From assembly GCA_021292165.1 (NCBI GenBank), contig CM037877.1, positions 107,755,858-107,819,857 of the forward strand: a stretch of 64,000 bases of DNA. The letters are read 5' to 3'. Source of the stretch: Shinisaurus crocodilurus (lineage: Eukaryota; Chordata; Lepidosauria; Squamata; Shinisauridae). Under the pieces are notes generated by a model. That model searched no databases. It was not told where the DNA came from and worked only from the letters and a program-made list of their open reading frames with translations. Shown in pieces: positions 20,706 through 31,589 of the stretch. The position numbers and the translations under genes were made by a program. Numbering within the stretch: position 1 is the stretch's first letter; each line of letters begins with the position of its first letter.

Positions 20706-23176
20706 TGATACCATCTGTAAGGTGGATCCTTTGGATTACACTGGCAGAAATAAATTCTCACAAATGAGAAGATAGGTATGGCACAGAGCACAACATAGGA
20801 TATAAGCCATTAAACAGGCAAATGGGGTCATATTTGGGTCATCTATCATAGCAGTGATCATGACAAGTAGGCACAGCAACTGAAATCTACCCTGCTGTAA
20901 CTTAAGAACATCAGATCTAGAAATATTTTTCCAGCTCTGCATCTTTCAAAGAAAACTAAAACAATGAGTTTCAAAGAAAACTAAAACAATGAGTTTAAGG
21001 AACCAGATACTTAAAGAGTTTTAAAACTTCAAAAAGAATGGATTTTTCAGTTCTAATTTCCATCCTTTTACATGCAGTCCAAATATGACTGCAGTACATT
21101 AATATGAGGAAAAGAGGTGGTTGAGTTTTCGTAACTAATCTCTATGTAAACATGCAGTAAGTTCAAGTGCTTTCATTTCTATCTGAATTGCCATTCTTCA
21201 TTCATTTTAATGTTTATCTATTGAAATAAGGATATTGAGCAGGTGGCTGCGAAGCTCCTACTCTCTCAGATGGGAAAAATGGTTTGTGCTTTATTTTTTC
21301 AAGAGAGCACGTTCTCCTAATAGTGCCAGAGTTATGATATTTACCATTAAGTAACAATTTTTAATTGAAAACAAGTAAGTTGCCTATGGTGAAACTATAG
21401 TTCGGGAAACAAGCTAACTTCATACCATATGTATGAAGCTGGCTTGTTTTCAATAATAAGAGTTAAGATTATCCACAGTTTAGAGTTTGTATAACATCCT
21501 AAGCTACACAGCATACTAAATGCAATCCTATACATGTGTCCTTTAAAGTAAATCCCACTGAGTTCAATGGGATTTACTCCCAGGTAAATGTGCATAGAAT
21601 CACAGTCTAATTTGACTTCATGCAGATGATACTACAATATTTTAGTGTTGTGGACTCGTAAAATCCTTTTGCAAAAGAAATGTGCACAGGACATTTTGGT
21701 GTTTTCATTTCCCCCCCTCAGGAATTGCTGGATATTTGGGTTATCCAGAAGGATAAATGGGAAGCAATGGTTTTCTCACCTAAGAATTGATAGAGATGAC
21801 AAGGATAACATTAAAGCTTTGCTTTTAACATCTTTGTTCAGCAGCCCCAAAAACAAAAAAACCCCACTATGATTGATCAGAATGCAAAGTGAGTCATTGC
21901 CCTGTTTGTAATACCTCAACTGCCTGAATAGAACTAAAATATATAGTCTACAAAATGTAAACGTGTTAATACATAGGTTGGAGAAGTACATTGATATAAC
22001 TATAGGATAATGGCCTCAATTTGTTGCATCAAAGTATTTAACAAGACCACTGAACCAAGAATATGTATTAAAATATTGGGAATATTTCCAATAGCTTTCA
22101 CCTCTGACTGGGAAGATAGCTCAGATGCCAGTGGAGGGGTCACCCTAAAGGCAATTCAATAGCTCCCACCACCACCAACCCCCCTCCCCACAACTCACAC
22201 TGAGCTCTTGAGACTGGAGTAGGGGGTCAGTTTAAGAAGTCTCAGTGTCTTTAAAAATAACCACAAATGTAATGCTATTCCTGTCATCCTGTCAAAGTAG
22301 CCCCCTAGTGGTTCCATGTTTCTATTCAGGAGAAGATGAGGGAGAGAAAAAATCCAACAAAAGCCCCTCCACCGAAGCCCAAGCAGCATTTGGAGTGACC
22401 ATTGCTGGTTCGTCACCTTAAAAAAAAAAAAATTGGGAGGGGGGGCACAAATGGACGCAGAAATCTTTTTAATTTATTTATTTTTTAAACTGTCGGTCTT
22501 TCAGCATTGCACAAGTGCGCGCTTACAAAAATATATGTAGTCTTGCCTGGTCTATTACTTTGTCAGTTACAGCTGTCAAACCATAAGGAGGCTCAGGGGA
22601 CACACACGAAAGAAAAGGGGTCATGATCTGGGCAGGGAGGGGGAGACAAGATGGGCTCTGTTATGCAGGAGCCCGGGATACCAGCTGGAACACCGGAGGG
22701 AGCGAGGAGGAGGGGGAGAACAATCCAGGGAGAGTCCAATTGTCTGTCGGGCGTTCCGTGGGTTGTTCCACAAACAACCCACACCACATAGCTTATTTCC
22801 AGGGTGGGATGCCATGTCGTGCAAACTTGTCTCTTATGTTGCAGGAGCAGTATTACTGCCTCTGGGAGTGCAAACTTTGCTTTAGAAGCGGCTTGTATGA
22901 ATGGGCTCTCTTATCCATATCAGTAAAAACACCCAGGAAATGCTTTTGCTGATGTGGTTAAGACTGTATCTTACTTTGAGTGTTGAATTTAAGATTCCCA
23001 AGATGGCAGTGGCAAAGCTGACAGGAATCCTACCTCAAAGCTGTAGTATTTTTCTAAGTATACCCTTTAACAGTGCGCCCCTACAAAGTCAGAAGGTAAA
23101 ACTGCACTTATGGGTTGCTATTTCAATGTTGTTAATACCACTGTATTCATATTGGGCTAGACCTGTATATTGTTTA
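20706..23176. other. intron 4 of ZNF462, left part
   Basis: Contains a perfect tandem duplication of about 25 bp at 20945-20995 ('tttcaaagaaaactaaaaca' unit) and the short repeat at 21515-21607 listed separately. Purine/G-rich stretches occur near 22440 and 22625-22720. No coding exon was recognised. Confidence 0.5.
21515..21607. repeat. short interspersed repeat ('aagtaaatcccactgagttc' family)
   Basis: Reads 'tgcaatcctatacatg...aaatcccactgagttcaatggg..ttactcccaggtaaatgtgcatagaatcacag'. This is a well-known dispersed reptile motif. Related copies in this window lie at about 25380-25470, 51085-51182 and 59725-59890. Confidence 0.65.
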
Positions 23177-23184
23177 CATAGACG

Positions 23185-23350
23185 CAGGACCGGTGCAAGG
23201 CAGTTTGGTGCCCTAGGCAAGATCAGATATTTAGCGCCCCCCTTCCCACTTGAGAGCGCTGTATTTTTTTTTCCAAGCCATTTCTGGCACCCCCTTTAAC
23301 CCTGCGCCCTAGGCAGCTGCCTAGTTGGCCTAATGGTAGCACCGGCCCTG
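23185..23350. mobile_element. miniature hAT element (166 bp) with exact 8-bp duplication
   Basis: Ends are 'caggaccggtgc' and 'gcaccggccctg', a clear inverted pair. It is flanked by an exact CATAGACG duplication at 23177-23184 and 23351-23358. Interior motifs 'gccctaggcaag' and 'gcgccctaggcagctgcctag' are partly self-complementary. Non-coding. Confidence 0.9.
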
Positions 23351-23358
23351 CATAGACG

Positions 23359-24334
23359 TTTCACCATCCCTACCCCTGTAAGTTAAATAAATAAATCATT
23401 CCCTTATACCTGCTTAAATAAGAAGCCTATACTGAAGAGGAAGATCTCTGGACCGAGGTTAGGGCAATTTGAGCTGATCTGAGACGACAGACATTTACAC
23501 ATGACTTCTTCGCACATGCAGTTAAGAGATAGGGAAAATAGTCTACTAGAGGCTACCACACCAAGTCTGAATCCCCTGACATCCTTGCCTGTCCCACCTC
23601 ATCTGTCATCCCACTTCCCACAGCAGGGTTGGGAAGCTGTGGGTTTGCTTCATTTTGATCCAACGTCTGTTAGCTACTACTGTTTTAAGTAATTTAAGAT
23701 CATGCAGATAAAGTTATGCAGAGCCCTTGTTAAATCCCCAAGGTATGCACTTCATTTTGTGTATCTCTTCGACCCAGGCCAGTGTAAATAGCACTCTTGC
23801 TTGACTGAAACTATGGATGGGCCCATGCTGTAAAATAAATGAAGCTACATAGTGGTTTGCTTTGGATATTAAAAAGAAATGCCAAGAGTGGAAGCACAAA
23901 GAACAAGTGCTTCTTCTCCCCATACTTCCAGCCCTTACCTGCATTTCTCTTTCAGGAAAATTCCTATTCTGTCTCTGAATCAGGAGAACGCACACCCATC
24001 ACACTTGAGACAAGACCCCAGAAGCATCAGGAGAAGCATGACACACTTTTGCACTCACTCTCTCTCTCGTTACTTGTTTTGAAGGTGTTTTGTATCTCAC
24101 AATATATTCAGTCCTACTTTGTGTGTGTGTTGCAGGGGGAGGGGGGGTGTCATGTAAATCTTCTTACATAAAACTTCCTAATTTCAAAGAATGCATCTTC
24201 AATGAAACATCTTAATTTCTTTGTAAACAATATATATATTTCCCTACATGTTTAAGCTGAGATATAAAAAGATGATTTTTTTTTTAAAGGCAAGTGTTCT
24301 GGGCAGTATCCAATGCAACACTACCAGTAACATA
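23359..24334. other. intron 4, no feature recognised
   Basis: No feature supported. A short (TC)n and a (GT)n-like tract occur at 24055-24135. Confidence 0.5.
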
Positions 24335-24450
24335 AGTTATGTTGTGCTAGTGTAAATGAGCTCTAGTGCGAGGCCAATAGCGCTTGCTGCCACAATGGGT
24401 TTTCCATGGAAACCTGTCGTGCAGCAAGCACTATTATCGTTTATATAATA
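24335..24450. repeat. palindromic miniature repeat centred on TTCCATGGAA
   Basis: Around the centre at about 24412 the left arm 'agcgcttgctgccacaatgg' pairs with the right arm '..gtcgtgcagcaagcact'. A diverged relative occurs at 30078-30200 ('agtacttgctagtgcaatgg...catgctagctagcact'). This is a family of small palindromic repeats. No family name is assigned. Confidence 0.6.
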
Positions 24451-24517
24451 CTTTTTATGTAATACTTTTGCCCTTTGGGCAAATGAGACTGTAGAGTTAA
24501 TTTTGAATTCTGTACAC

Positions 24518-24878
24518 CAAGGATGAGGAACCTCTTTCAGCCCAAGGACCGAACTCAATTTCAGAGAAGCTCTCAGGGGCCACATTTCATTGCTAGTCAG
24601 GGTCAAAGGCAAAAGGGGTGGGCCCAAAAATACAAAAAATGCTACTATATTGTAGCTTAAAGCTTTTACTGCCAGTAACTAAGCCTTAATTGCCAGTAAC
24701 TTGAGTGGAATTTCAACCTTTTAGAATGGGGGAAAAACTGAACAAAAACTAGGAAACCACCAAACAATCTTAAGGTTGGGGGAAAGGGGGTGGGGCCAGT
24801 GGGAATCTCTGGGGGTATGGCCATCTGGGAATCTCAGAGGGCCAGATTTGGCCCTGGGCCTGCGGTTCCACTCCCCTG
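24518..24878. mobile_element. hAT-type non-autonomous element (361 bp), diverged
   Basis: Left end 'caaggatgaggaacctc' and right end 'gcggttccactcccctg' are imperfectly inverted. The flanks 'ctgtacac' and 'ctatacaa' match at 6 of 8 positions, consistent with an old 8-bp duplication. The interior reads 'agggccagatttggccctgg', typical of a common reptile hAT-derived repeat. Non-coding. Confidence 0.65.
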
Positions 24879-24992
24879 CTATACAAAACATCTAGTCCAG
24901 TTGTCAGTGCTTGAGGCTAGGAAAGGCTAAATTGTCCCTAATCCCACCCAGCAAAGGCACGTTTGCAGCATATTTATATTTAAAGCAGAAGG

Positions 24993-25157
24993 TTCATAGA
25001 TCATAGAGTTGGAAGGAGCCTACAAGGCTATCGAGTACAACCCCCTGCACAATGCAGGAAACTAGAGGAGGGGTCTCCCATCCAAGTAATAACCAGGCCT
25101 GACCCTGCTTAGCTTTCCACGCTCAGACAAGCTGAGCCAGCGTGAGCCACAGGCCTG
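24993..25157 (-). mobile_element. 5S-rRNA-derived SINE with LINE-like tail, minus strand
   Basis: On the minus strand the head reads like 5S rRNA ('aaagctaagcagggtcaggc', then 'ctggttattacttggatggg', including the internal promoter region). The tail 'tagccttgtaggctccttcc' and 'aactctatga' is LINE-3'-end-like. Nearly the same copy lies at 42113-42276, and a plus-strand copy at 62812-62980. Such SINEs are transcribed by RNA polymerase III and mobilised by a partner LINE. Confidence 0.8.
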
Positions 25158-26798
25158 TATAATAATTTCTGTGTGCAGGGTCCTGTGCAGAGCTTCTAGT
25201 TCAGAGTCATGGATTGAATACAGGGAGCAGAGGCAGAAACTGTTCATCCATTGTAAAATAAGCATCCTTAATCCCCACCCCTGCCTAGTAGTTCCCACTA
25301 TGCCTTGAATAGGAGGAGGGGGAAAGATGTTCAAATGTTTCAGCATTCCATTTGCGTTCCTACTACCGTCTATGAGTTCAGCCTGATCCTAAGCATTTTA
25401 GTATGAAGGAAGTCCCACTCTGTTCTATTGGGCTTACTCCTTAGTAGGTGTGGCTAAGATTGCAGCTTAAGTGTAGTTTTCATCCTCCACGTCACTGCCC
25501 AGTCCCCTGCATCAGGTGGACAATAAAACTATGGTGGCCTGTGTCTCCCGTGAGCGACAGGCAGATAGGCAAGCATGGAGCCAGCAGCATGCTTTTGAAG
25601 AGATCCACCACTGATGAGTCAATGGTGACATTGTGTGCAAGCAGAAATGAGAAAGGAAAAGGCTCATATTCAGAGGAGGAGGGGAATAAAGGCTTCTGCT
25701 TCAAAGAGCAAAATACATTCTCTAACATTACCATTGTGAACATTTTTTCCATGAGTGATTTATCCAGTGGAGAATGACAAAAAGTTGTAGAGACCTGAGC
25801 TGACAATTCAATATACTAATTTCTACAGGTACAGTTTCCCCCCACGCATATCTTTATAAGGGCAAGGAGACTGAAAAATCCAAAGAAGGAATTAATTCAC
25901 AGATATGATCGTTCTTGTCCAAAATCATGGCAATAATAAGTTTACAATGAGGCAAACACCACACAAAGGCCAAAGGCCAACATAATGGGCTCAAGTTTTC
26001 CTAACTCTGGGCTGGAGTGCAGCCAAAGAGGCTTGTGTTGCCATTCATTTCTGTGCCCAACACAGTAACAGATCTCTACCCTGGAAAAGACAGTGATGTC
26101 AGTAGTTATAGTTAAATGGGCAGTGTATCCCAACTCTAAGGCTAATTTGAAATTAATTCATTTAGGGAGCAATCCAATGTATGTTTAGACAGAAAAATGA
26201 CCTACAATACCCAGCATTCCCCAGACAACCATGCATAGGATTGCACCCTTATTGATATAAATTTACACACTGAGAGCAAACTTAGTTGTTGGACCTGGTC
26301 TTCTAGACATGATGCACATTTGTGGGATGATTTATCCAATTTTCTTGTGCAAAATGTTTAGCACCCTGCTAAATATGTTTACTCAGAAATAAGACATACC
26401 GTACTTTCCCCCTTGTATAAAACTATAAATTAAAAAAGGATGTTGTTTTCAATTGAGATTTCTATTTTAATTGGAAATTTGGAGTGCACTCTGCGTTTGT
26501 CTTCCAATTTCTAGCCTACCTATCTAATGATCCAATAGATGAAGTCCGGAGATTTTAAAGGATTGGCGTGATTCCTACAAAGCCAGAAGGCCACAATAAA
26601 GAAACATGTGGCTTATTATCATACAGTTCTGTTGGATAGTGCCCTAAATTTCAAGTGGGCAGTGCCAATCTAGAATCAGTATATAAATGAAATACCTTTA
26701 TATGCTTCTGTATGGATATATAAATTTGTGTTCTTTAGCACATGGGCAAGTGCTAACTGAATATTAAGTAGCAGAAATAGTAACTGATATAAACTTAC
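25158..26798. other. intron 4, right part
   Basis: Contains a copy of the short repeat family of 21515-21607 at about 25380-25470. Otherwise no feature is supported. Confidence 0.5.
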
Positions 26799-27082
26799 TT
26801 GTGCCTGAAAGCAGAGACAAAGGAACAATACTGGCAGCTGTACTTGTCTTCACGAGTAAACATGGCCAGTGCCAAGTGACTCCTCTCATGCGATCGTAGA
26901 CCCTGCATAGACATCAAAACCCGGTCACACTGGCTGCAGTGGTAGCCACCAGGTCTGGTTTCATCTTCCAGTGATGGTCCAGATTCAGCTTCTGCAAGTT
27001 CCACAGTGGCAACACTGCCAGGGTCTTTGGCTCCCTCAACACCCTCCAAGAAAGCTGCATGTGAAGGATCTTCAGCTTCCTG
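26799..27082 (-). CDS. ZNF462: ZNF462 coding exon 4
   Basis: 284 nt with acceptor 'gtgtcttttag' before 27082 and donor 'gtaagt' after 26799. It begins 'QEAEDPSHAAF' in phase 0, has an acidic linker ending 'LEDETRPGG', then a C2H2 finger 'YHCSQCDRVLMSMQGLRSH' and the first half of another, 'YSCQYCSFVSAFRH', interrupted by the intron two bases into an Asn codon. The frame would hit a stop just after the donor, which fixes the boundary. It joins in frame to the exon at 20360. The linker seems shorter than in human ZNF462 as I recall it, so it may be a variable region. Confidence 0.92.
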
Positions 27083-28968
27083 CTAAAAGACACACATCCC
27101 CCCAAAGCCATCAATTCTCTCTCCCTTCTTCCCTATTGTTACCATTAAGTCTATGGAAGTTTATGGTTTTCCTCTATTGGTAGCATCTCTACAACTCCCA
27201 ACTATGAGCAGATTCTGGAAAAAAAACATCCCTGCAATCACAGTGAAGAAGATGGCTCTACAGAAATACAGAGCCTGACTATTTTAGTGGCCAACAGCAT
27301 TGCTGGAGCACATCACTTTCCATGATTGCCAAGAAAATATTTTTCACAATACTTCACTTCATTAGATGGAAACACAAATTCTAAGGAAATGCCAAACTTC
27401 CTTATACAAGATGACTGGAATGTGTTCTCTCTTTCCTTCAGCTTCCTGGTATAAAGTTGGCACAGGACATTGCATTGCTAATGCTCAGCTTTTATGCAGA
27501 ATTGCCTAAGTAAATATTTTTCCAATCTGCTTCATCAGCAACTATGATGCTGATACTACCAATCTATCTGGAGTTTTCTCAAATTCAGTAATGTATTATC
27601 TTTTGTCACATAATGTAGTGGGGGTGGGGGGAGAGCCCCAGAAAGACAACATAATATAAATTGCTCTTCTCAAATACAGTGATTTAAGCCCTTGGGTGTT
27701 CAATTTCTTCTTTGAGTTAATCTGTAGGAAATATCTAATCTGTATTTGTTGGATAAGGTTCTACAGATAGTTAATAGACCCTTTCCACCAGAACACACAC
27801 AACTGCTAGTCCTGGAGAACCAAATTCAAAAAGAGTGTTTTGTCATAATTTCATAGAAAGTCAACTTTGTATTTGTTACTACATTTGAAGATGGGGAGTT
27901 ATTTTAGTATAAGCATTCAGTCCTTCATTCATTCTGTGTGAGAAGATAGGACACATACTGGAGTGCTCCTGGAAGACAGACATATACAAGCACTCACTTG
28001 CACATGAAGAAGTATATTCACAACTAGGCCACCCACTCTACTCCATGATTCCCTCACACAAAGAGCACATAAGTGAATGGTCCTCTGTAAATGGAAGATA
28101 TGCATAGAATTGTGTGTACTCTGCTCCAAAAAAATAATAATTAAAATTAAAGCATGAATCTTCACCAAGGTAACTCAGATTCTGCAGCAACCAATGATGC
28201 ACCTATGCAAATCGAGCAAATGTGTGAGATCCTGCTAAGTCAGGGATAAGTGGGGAGCTAAGGGGTTATACAAGGCACTGAAGCCCGGGCCCAGCAGCTC
28301 AGAAACCTTATTCAGCAGCTCCTCTGGCTTTTAATATTTCATCAGGCATTGCCCACACATTTTCAAGCACAGGTTCACACCCAATAAGGGTAGAAAATTG
28401 AAAGCAGAGCTGAAAAGTTTTGAAAATTGAATAGAATAAAATAAAACAGATGCAAAAGGAAGTTAATTCTGCAGCATCTACCTAGACTTGGATATACAAC
28501 GTGTACAGCACTACATTAGCAGTTGATGTAGTGCTGTACATCCAGGGCACAAAAGTACACAAACCTTTAGAAATATGTGTTCCAATCCTCCTTTTCTAAA
28601 GAGGTTTTAAAAATAATAAAAAAAATAAAAATAAAGACAGTACAATGTCACTGTGACACAGAACAATTTTTAAAAAATCTGCCCAGCAGTAGACTTTCTG
28701 TTCTCAAAAGAAAATATTCCCAGGCAACCGGGGGATGGGGATGGGGTGACACTATGGTCCAAGAAATAATGCCTGAGGAACAAAGCAATGTTAAATCCAA
28801 TTAAAATGTAAAGCAGTATAGAAATACTATTATTCATGTTCAATATTCTTAATTTCAGCAATGTGGTGCCTGATCCAGAATTACCTGGAACTAAATGATA
28901 ATTTGGTTCATTTCCCTCTTGATGTGACCAGGCCTTTAGCCCCCAAACTAGCTCTTAAACGTTCTTAC
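27083..28968. other. intron 3 of ZNF462
   Basis: Intron between coding exons 3 and 4. Contains the perfect hairpin at 28502-28540 (listed separately) and a short A-rich tract near 28610-28640. No coding sequence supported. Confidence 0.6.
28502..28540. repeat. perfect 15-bp hairpin with 9-base loop
   Basis: Arms 'tgtacagcactacat' (28502-28516) and 'atgtagtgctgtaca' (28526-28540) are exact complements with loop 'tagcagttg'. Intronic. It could be the remains of a palindromic transposon or a structured RNA element. No function assigned. Confidence 0.85.
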
Positions 28969-29133
28969 CTTGACTGCAGCAGACACCGAGGAACCATTCC
29001 CGTACTGGACATGCTTACGAAGGTGGTTGCAGATGGCTCGAAGAGTTGGATGAACTTCCACACAAAATTTACACTTGTAGCCCACCACCTTCCTCTCCTT
29101 CAGTTTTGAAACTTCTTCCAAGCTACCAAAAGG
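28969..29133 (-). CDS. ZNF462: ZNF462 coding exon 3
   Basis: 165 nt (55 codons, phase 0 at both ends). The acceptor is 'gccttacag' before 29133 and the donor 'gtaaga' follows 28969. It encodes 'PFGSLEEVSKLKERKVVGYK', then one C2H2 finger ('YKCKFCVEVHPTLRAICNH'..'RKH') and the linker 'VQYGNGSSVSAAVK'. It joins in frame after Gln-Glu-Arg of the giant exon. The Arg-rich 'KLKERKVVG' segment may be a nuclear localisation signal (inference). Confidence 0.93.
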
Positions 29134-29550
29134 CTGTAAGGCAACACAGTTGGAAACTTAATTAAACCATCCTTTCTGGAAACAAATTTCTAGACTGCAC
29201 TACAAATAAAATTAGCAACAACATTAAGCTTGTTAGAATAAGTAAGCCACTGAGGTGGCACAAGTTTATTCTAAAAGTTCATGTTTAAAGATCCCTAAAT
29301 GGATTTAGTATGCCATTAAAATATTGCTCTAAGCCCCTGGGACATGTAGAAAATCTAAAATGAAATTTGCAATCTACTAGTGATATTAAAATATAAAGGC
29401 AAAACCTTGCATTTCTATATAGCAAGAGAATAAAAACATAGGCAAGGTGGCATTTCAACACTAAACTATGATCTCTTCGGCCATATATCTGCTATAAATG
29501 TAACCCGGTTCTAAACTAATGGGACCTTCATGGCTTTCTTCTAGGGGAAC
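29134..29550. other. intron 2, left part
   Basis: Ordinary A/T-rich intron. No feature supported. Confidence 0.55.
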
Positions 29551-29562
29551 CTTGGAATTATA

Positions 29563-30071
29563 TCCAGAGGGGTAGCCGTTTTAGTCTGTAGCAGCAAAAA
29601 CAACAGTCTTGTAGCACCTTAACGAATGTATTTATTCTGGCATAAGCTTTTGTGGACACTGTCCACTTCATCAGTTGCATGAAGTGTCAACATCAGCTGG
29701 CCAATCTATATACACATGCGGGAGGGGGGAGGGGATGTAAACAGTATTGTCAGAGAGAACTGAAATGCAAAAAAGTACAGACAGTGATAATTACCTTTAC
29801 AGTTGCCATTCACAAAATGTTGTTGGGTGATAATGGCAATCATTGCAATGGTGAGTGAATTAACACATTGAAATACAACACTGAAATACTAGAAGGTACA
29901 AGTGTTAAGGTAATTACCACTGTCTGTACTTTTTTTGCATTTTAATTCCTTCCAAGGACACCAGTTACATCTCCCTCTTCCCCCATGTGTATATGGATTA
30001 GCTAATTCAAGACTGACACTTCATGCATCTGATTTGTTAGTCTTTAAGATGCCACAAGACTCTTTGTTATT
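29563..30071. mobile_element. fold-back insertion (509 bp) with exact 12-bp duplication
   Basis: Flanked by an exact 12-bp duplication CTTTGG-free core 'cttggaattata' at 29551-29562 and 30072-30083. The left part reads 'ggtagccgttttagtctgta', 'cagtcttgtagcacctta', 'gcatgaagtg' and 'gcaaaaaagtacagacagtg'. The right part repeats these in inverted order, so the element folds on itself over more than 200 bp per arm. A 12-bp duplication fits LINE-mediated insertion better than a classic DNA transposon. The arms belong to the same repeat family as 10703-10880. Non-coding. Confidence 0.8.
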
Positions 30072-30077
30072 CTTGGA

Positions 30078-30200
30078 ATTATAGGGAAAGACTTGTGCAA
30101 CATCAATAGTACTTGCTAGTGCAATGGTTTTTCCAGGAAACCAGTCATGCTAGCTAGCACTACTGTATTGATGTTGAGCAATCGTTGGGTTTCTGCTAGA
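30078..30200. repeat. relative of the palindromic repeat at 24335-24450
   Basis: Contains 'agtacttgctagtgcaatgg', 'tttttccaggaaacc' and 'catgctagctagcact', matching the order of the 24335 copy. It lies directly beside the fold-back insertion ending at 30071. Confidence 0.5.
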
Positions 30201-31589
30201 ACATATATAGCGCTAGTGGCCAGACACTGCTGGATCCTTCCGTTTGTGTGCATGCAGCACATACAAGCGCAAGGAATCTTTAACAGAGAACACTCATCAT
30301 ACTCTCACAAAGCTTTAATTCCAAGGATTTCGGGGGGGGGGGGAGCCATGATAGTTTTAATATTTGTAGAGAATATATGGTCTTGATGACAGCACCTACA
30401 GTTTTGAGCCATTCTACGAGTAGATTTGCATGTTTTTGACTGAGAAAAATTCCTGTAAAACTGAGATTACGACTCCTGAAAAAATAAAACATGGATGTTT
30501 TGTGTTTGAAGGCGAGATCTCAGCTACATGGGAGACAAGCAAAATATTATATATTCCTACCTGTCTCTGTTGCAGAACCATGCTTCAAATGATTCAAGCC
30601 CAGCTATTCTGATCTTTGCCTTAAGTTGCCCTAGTACTGTTCTGCATCAGGTCAGCCTAGATATGAGCATTTTGTTTAGGACCTGTGGCCACAATATGTT
30701 AACTTCCCTGTTTTTCCCTTTTTGACCCTTCTTATATAATCCTTGGCTCCCATTGCTTTTTCTCCCTGTCAGAAAACTAACTCTCTAAAACTGATTCAAC
30801 GTATTAAACTCCATCAATGTGACCCCATCAGCTTCAGGACCCATTCAGTTGGGATCCCAGCTTGAGACCTAGGTTCCTGGCAAACCAAAATCTAGTCTCC
30901 CCATCAGTAGCTGTTGATCCAATGAGATGCATTTATTGTTTTCCTCTTACTCTCTAGGACCAACATGGTGGAAAACCTCCAACCATGTAATAAGAGGTCA
31001 TTAAAAAACAACTTGTTTTCCATGTGAGGTTTGCAACTCCCACCAAATGAGGGGAATTGTTCCAGTATAGTATCAAGTAAATGAAGGAAGGGTTTAATTT
31101 GTTGATCTGGAGAAACATGCTTAAAATCCATGGACTTCAAGGGCTTTGCATTCAGCTTTCTTCTCAATTATTTTTCATGCCTTCCCAATGATTTTGCTAA
31201 GGAACAAAATTAAATTTTGGCCATATCAATACTGGGGGGTAGGGGGCAGAGGAGCAGGTAGGAAGAGCAGTGGTTTCTTCATACCAGAAAGCTAATAGGA
31301 TTTGGTGCCAAAGAGAAATTAGCTTTGAAATGAAGAAGGGGAGGGTGGTAGAAAGAACATGCCAGGACTTTCAGGAAGGGGTGGAAGAAATGAAAGAAGG
31401 GGGTGTAATCAAGCTGCAATGTTTAATTGACTTAGGGCTTATTGGCACACTAAGTCACTGGTGAGCCTGCAGCTTCTCGGCTGCCAAAGGGAATGTGCAT
31501 CTGGACGCTAGTAATGAGAAATCTCCTGGGGGCGGAAAAGGAGAAAAAAACACCAAATATAAATATAAAATGTGAAAACATATCCTTAC
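30201..31589. other. intron 2, right part
   Basis: No feature supported apart from a G-run at 30331-30341. The donor of the giant exon marks its right boundary. Confidence 0.55.

Noticed and set aside
24993..25157. 5S rRNA gene
   Set aside because: Only a diverged 5S-like head is present, joined to a LINE-like tail and dispersed in several copies, so it is a SINE.
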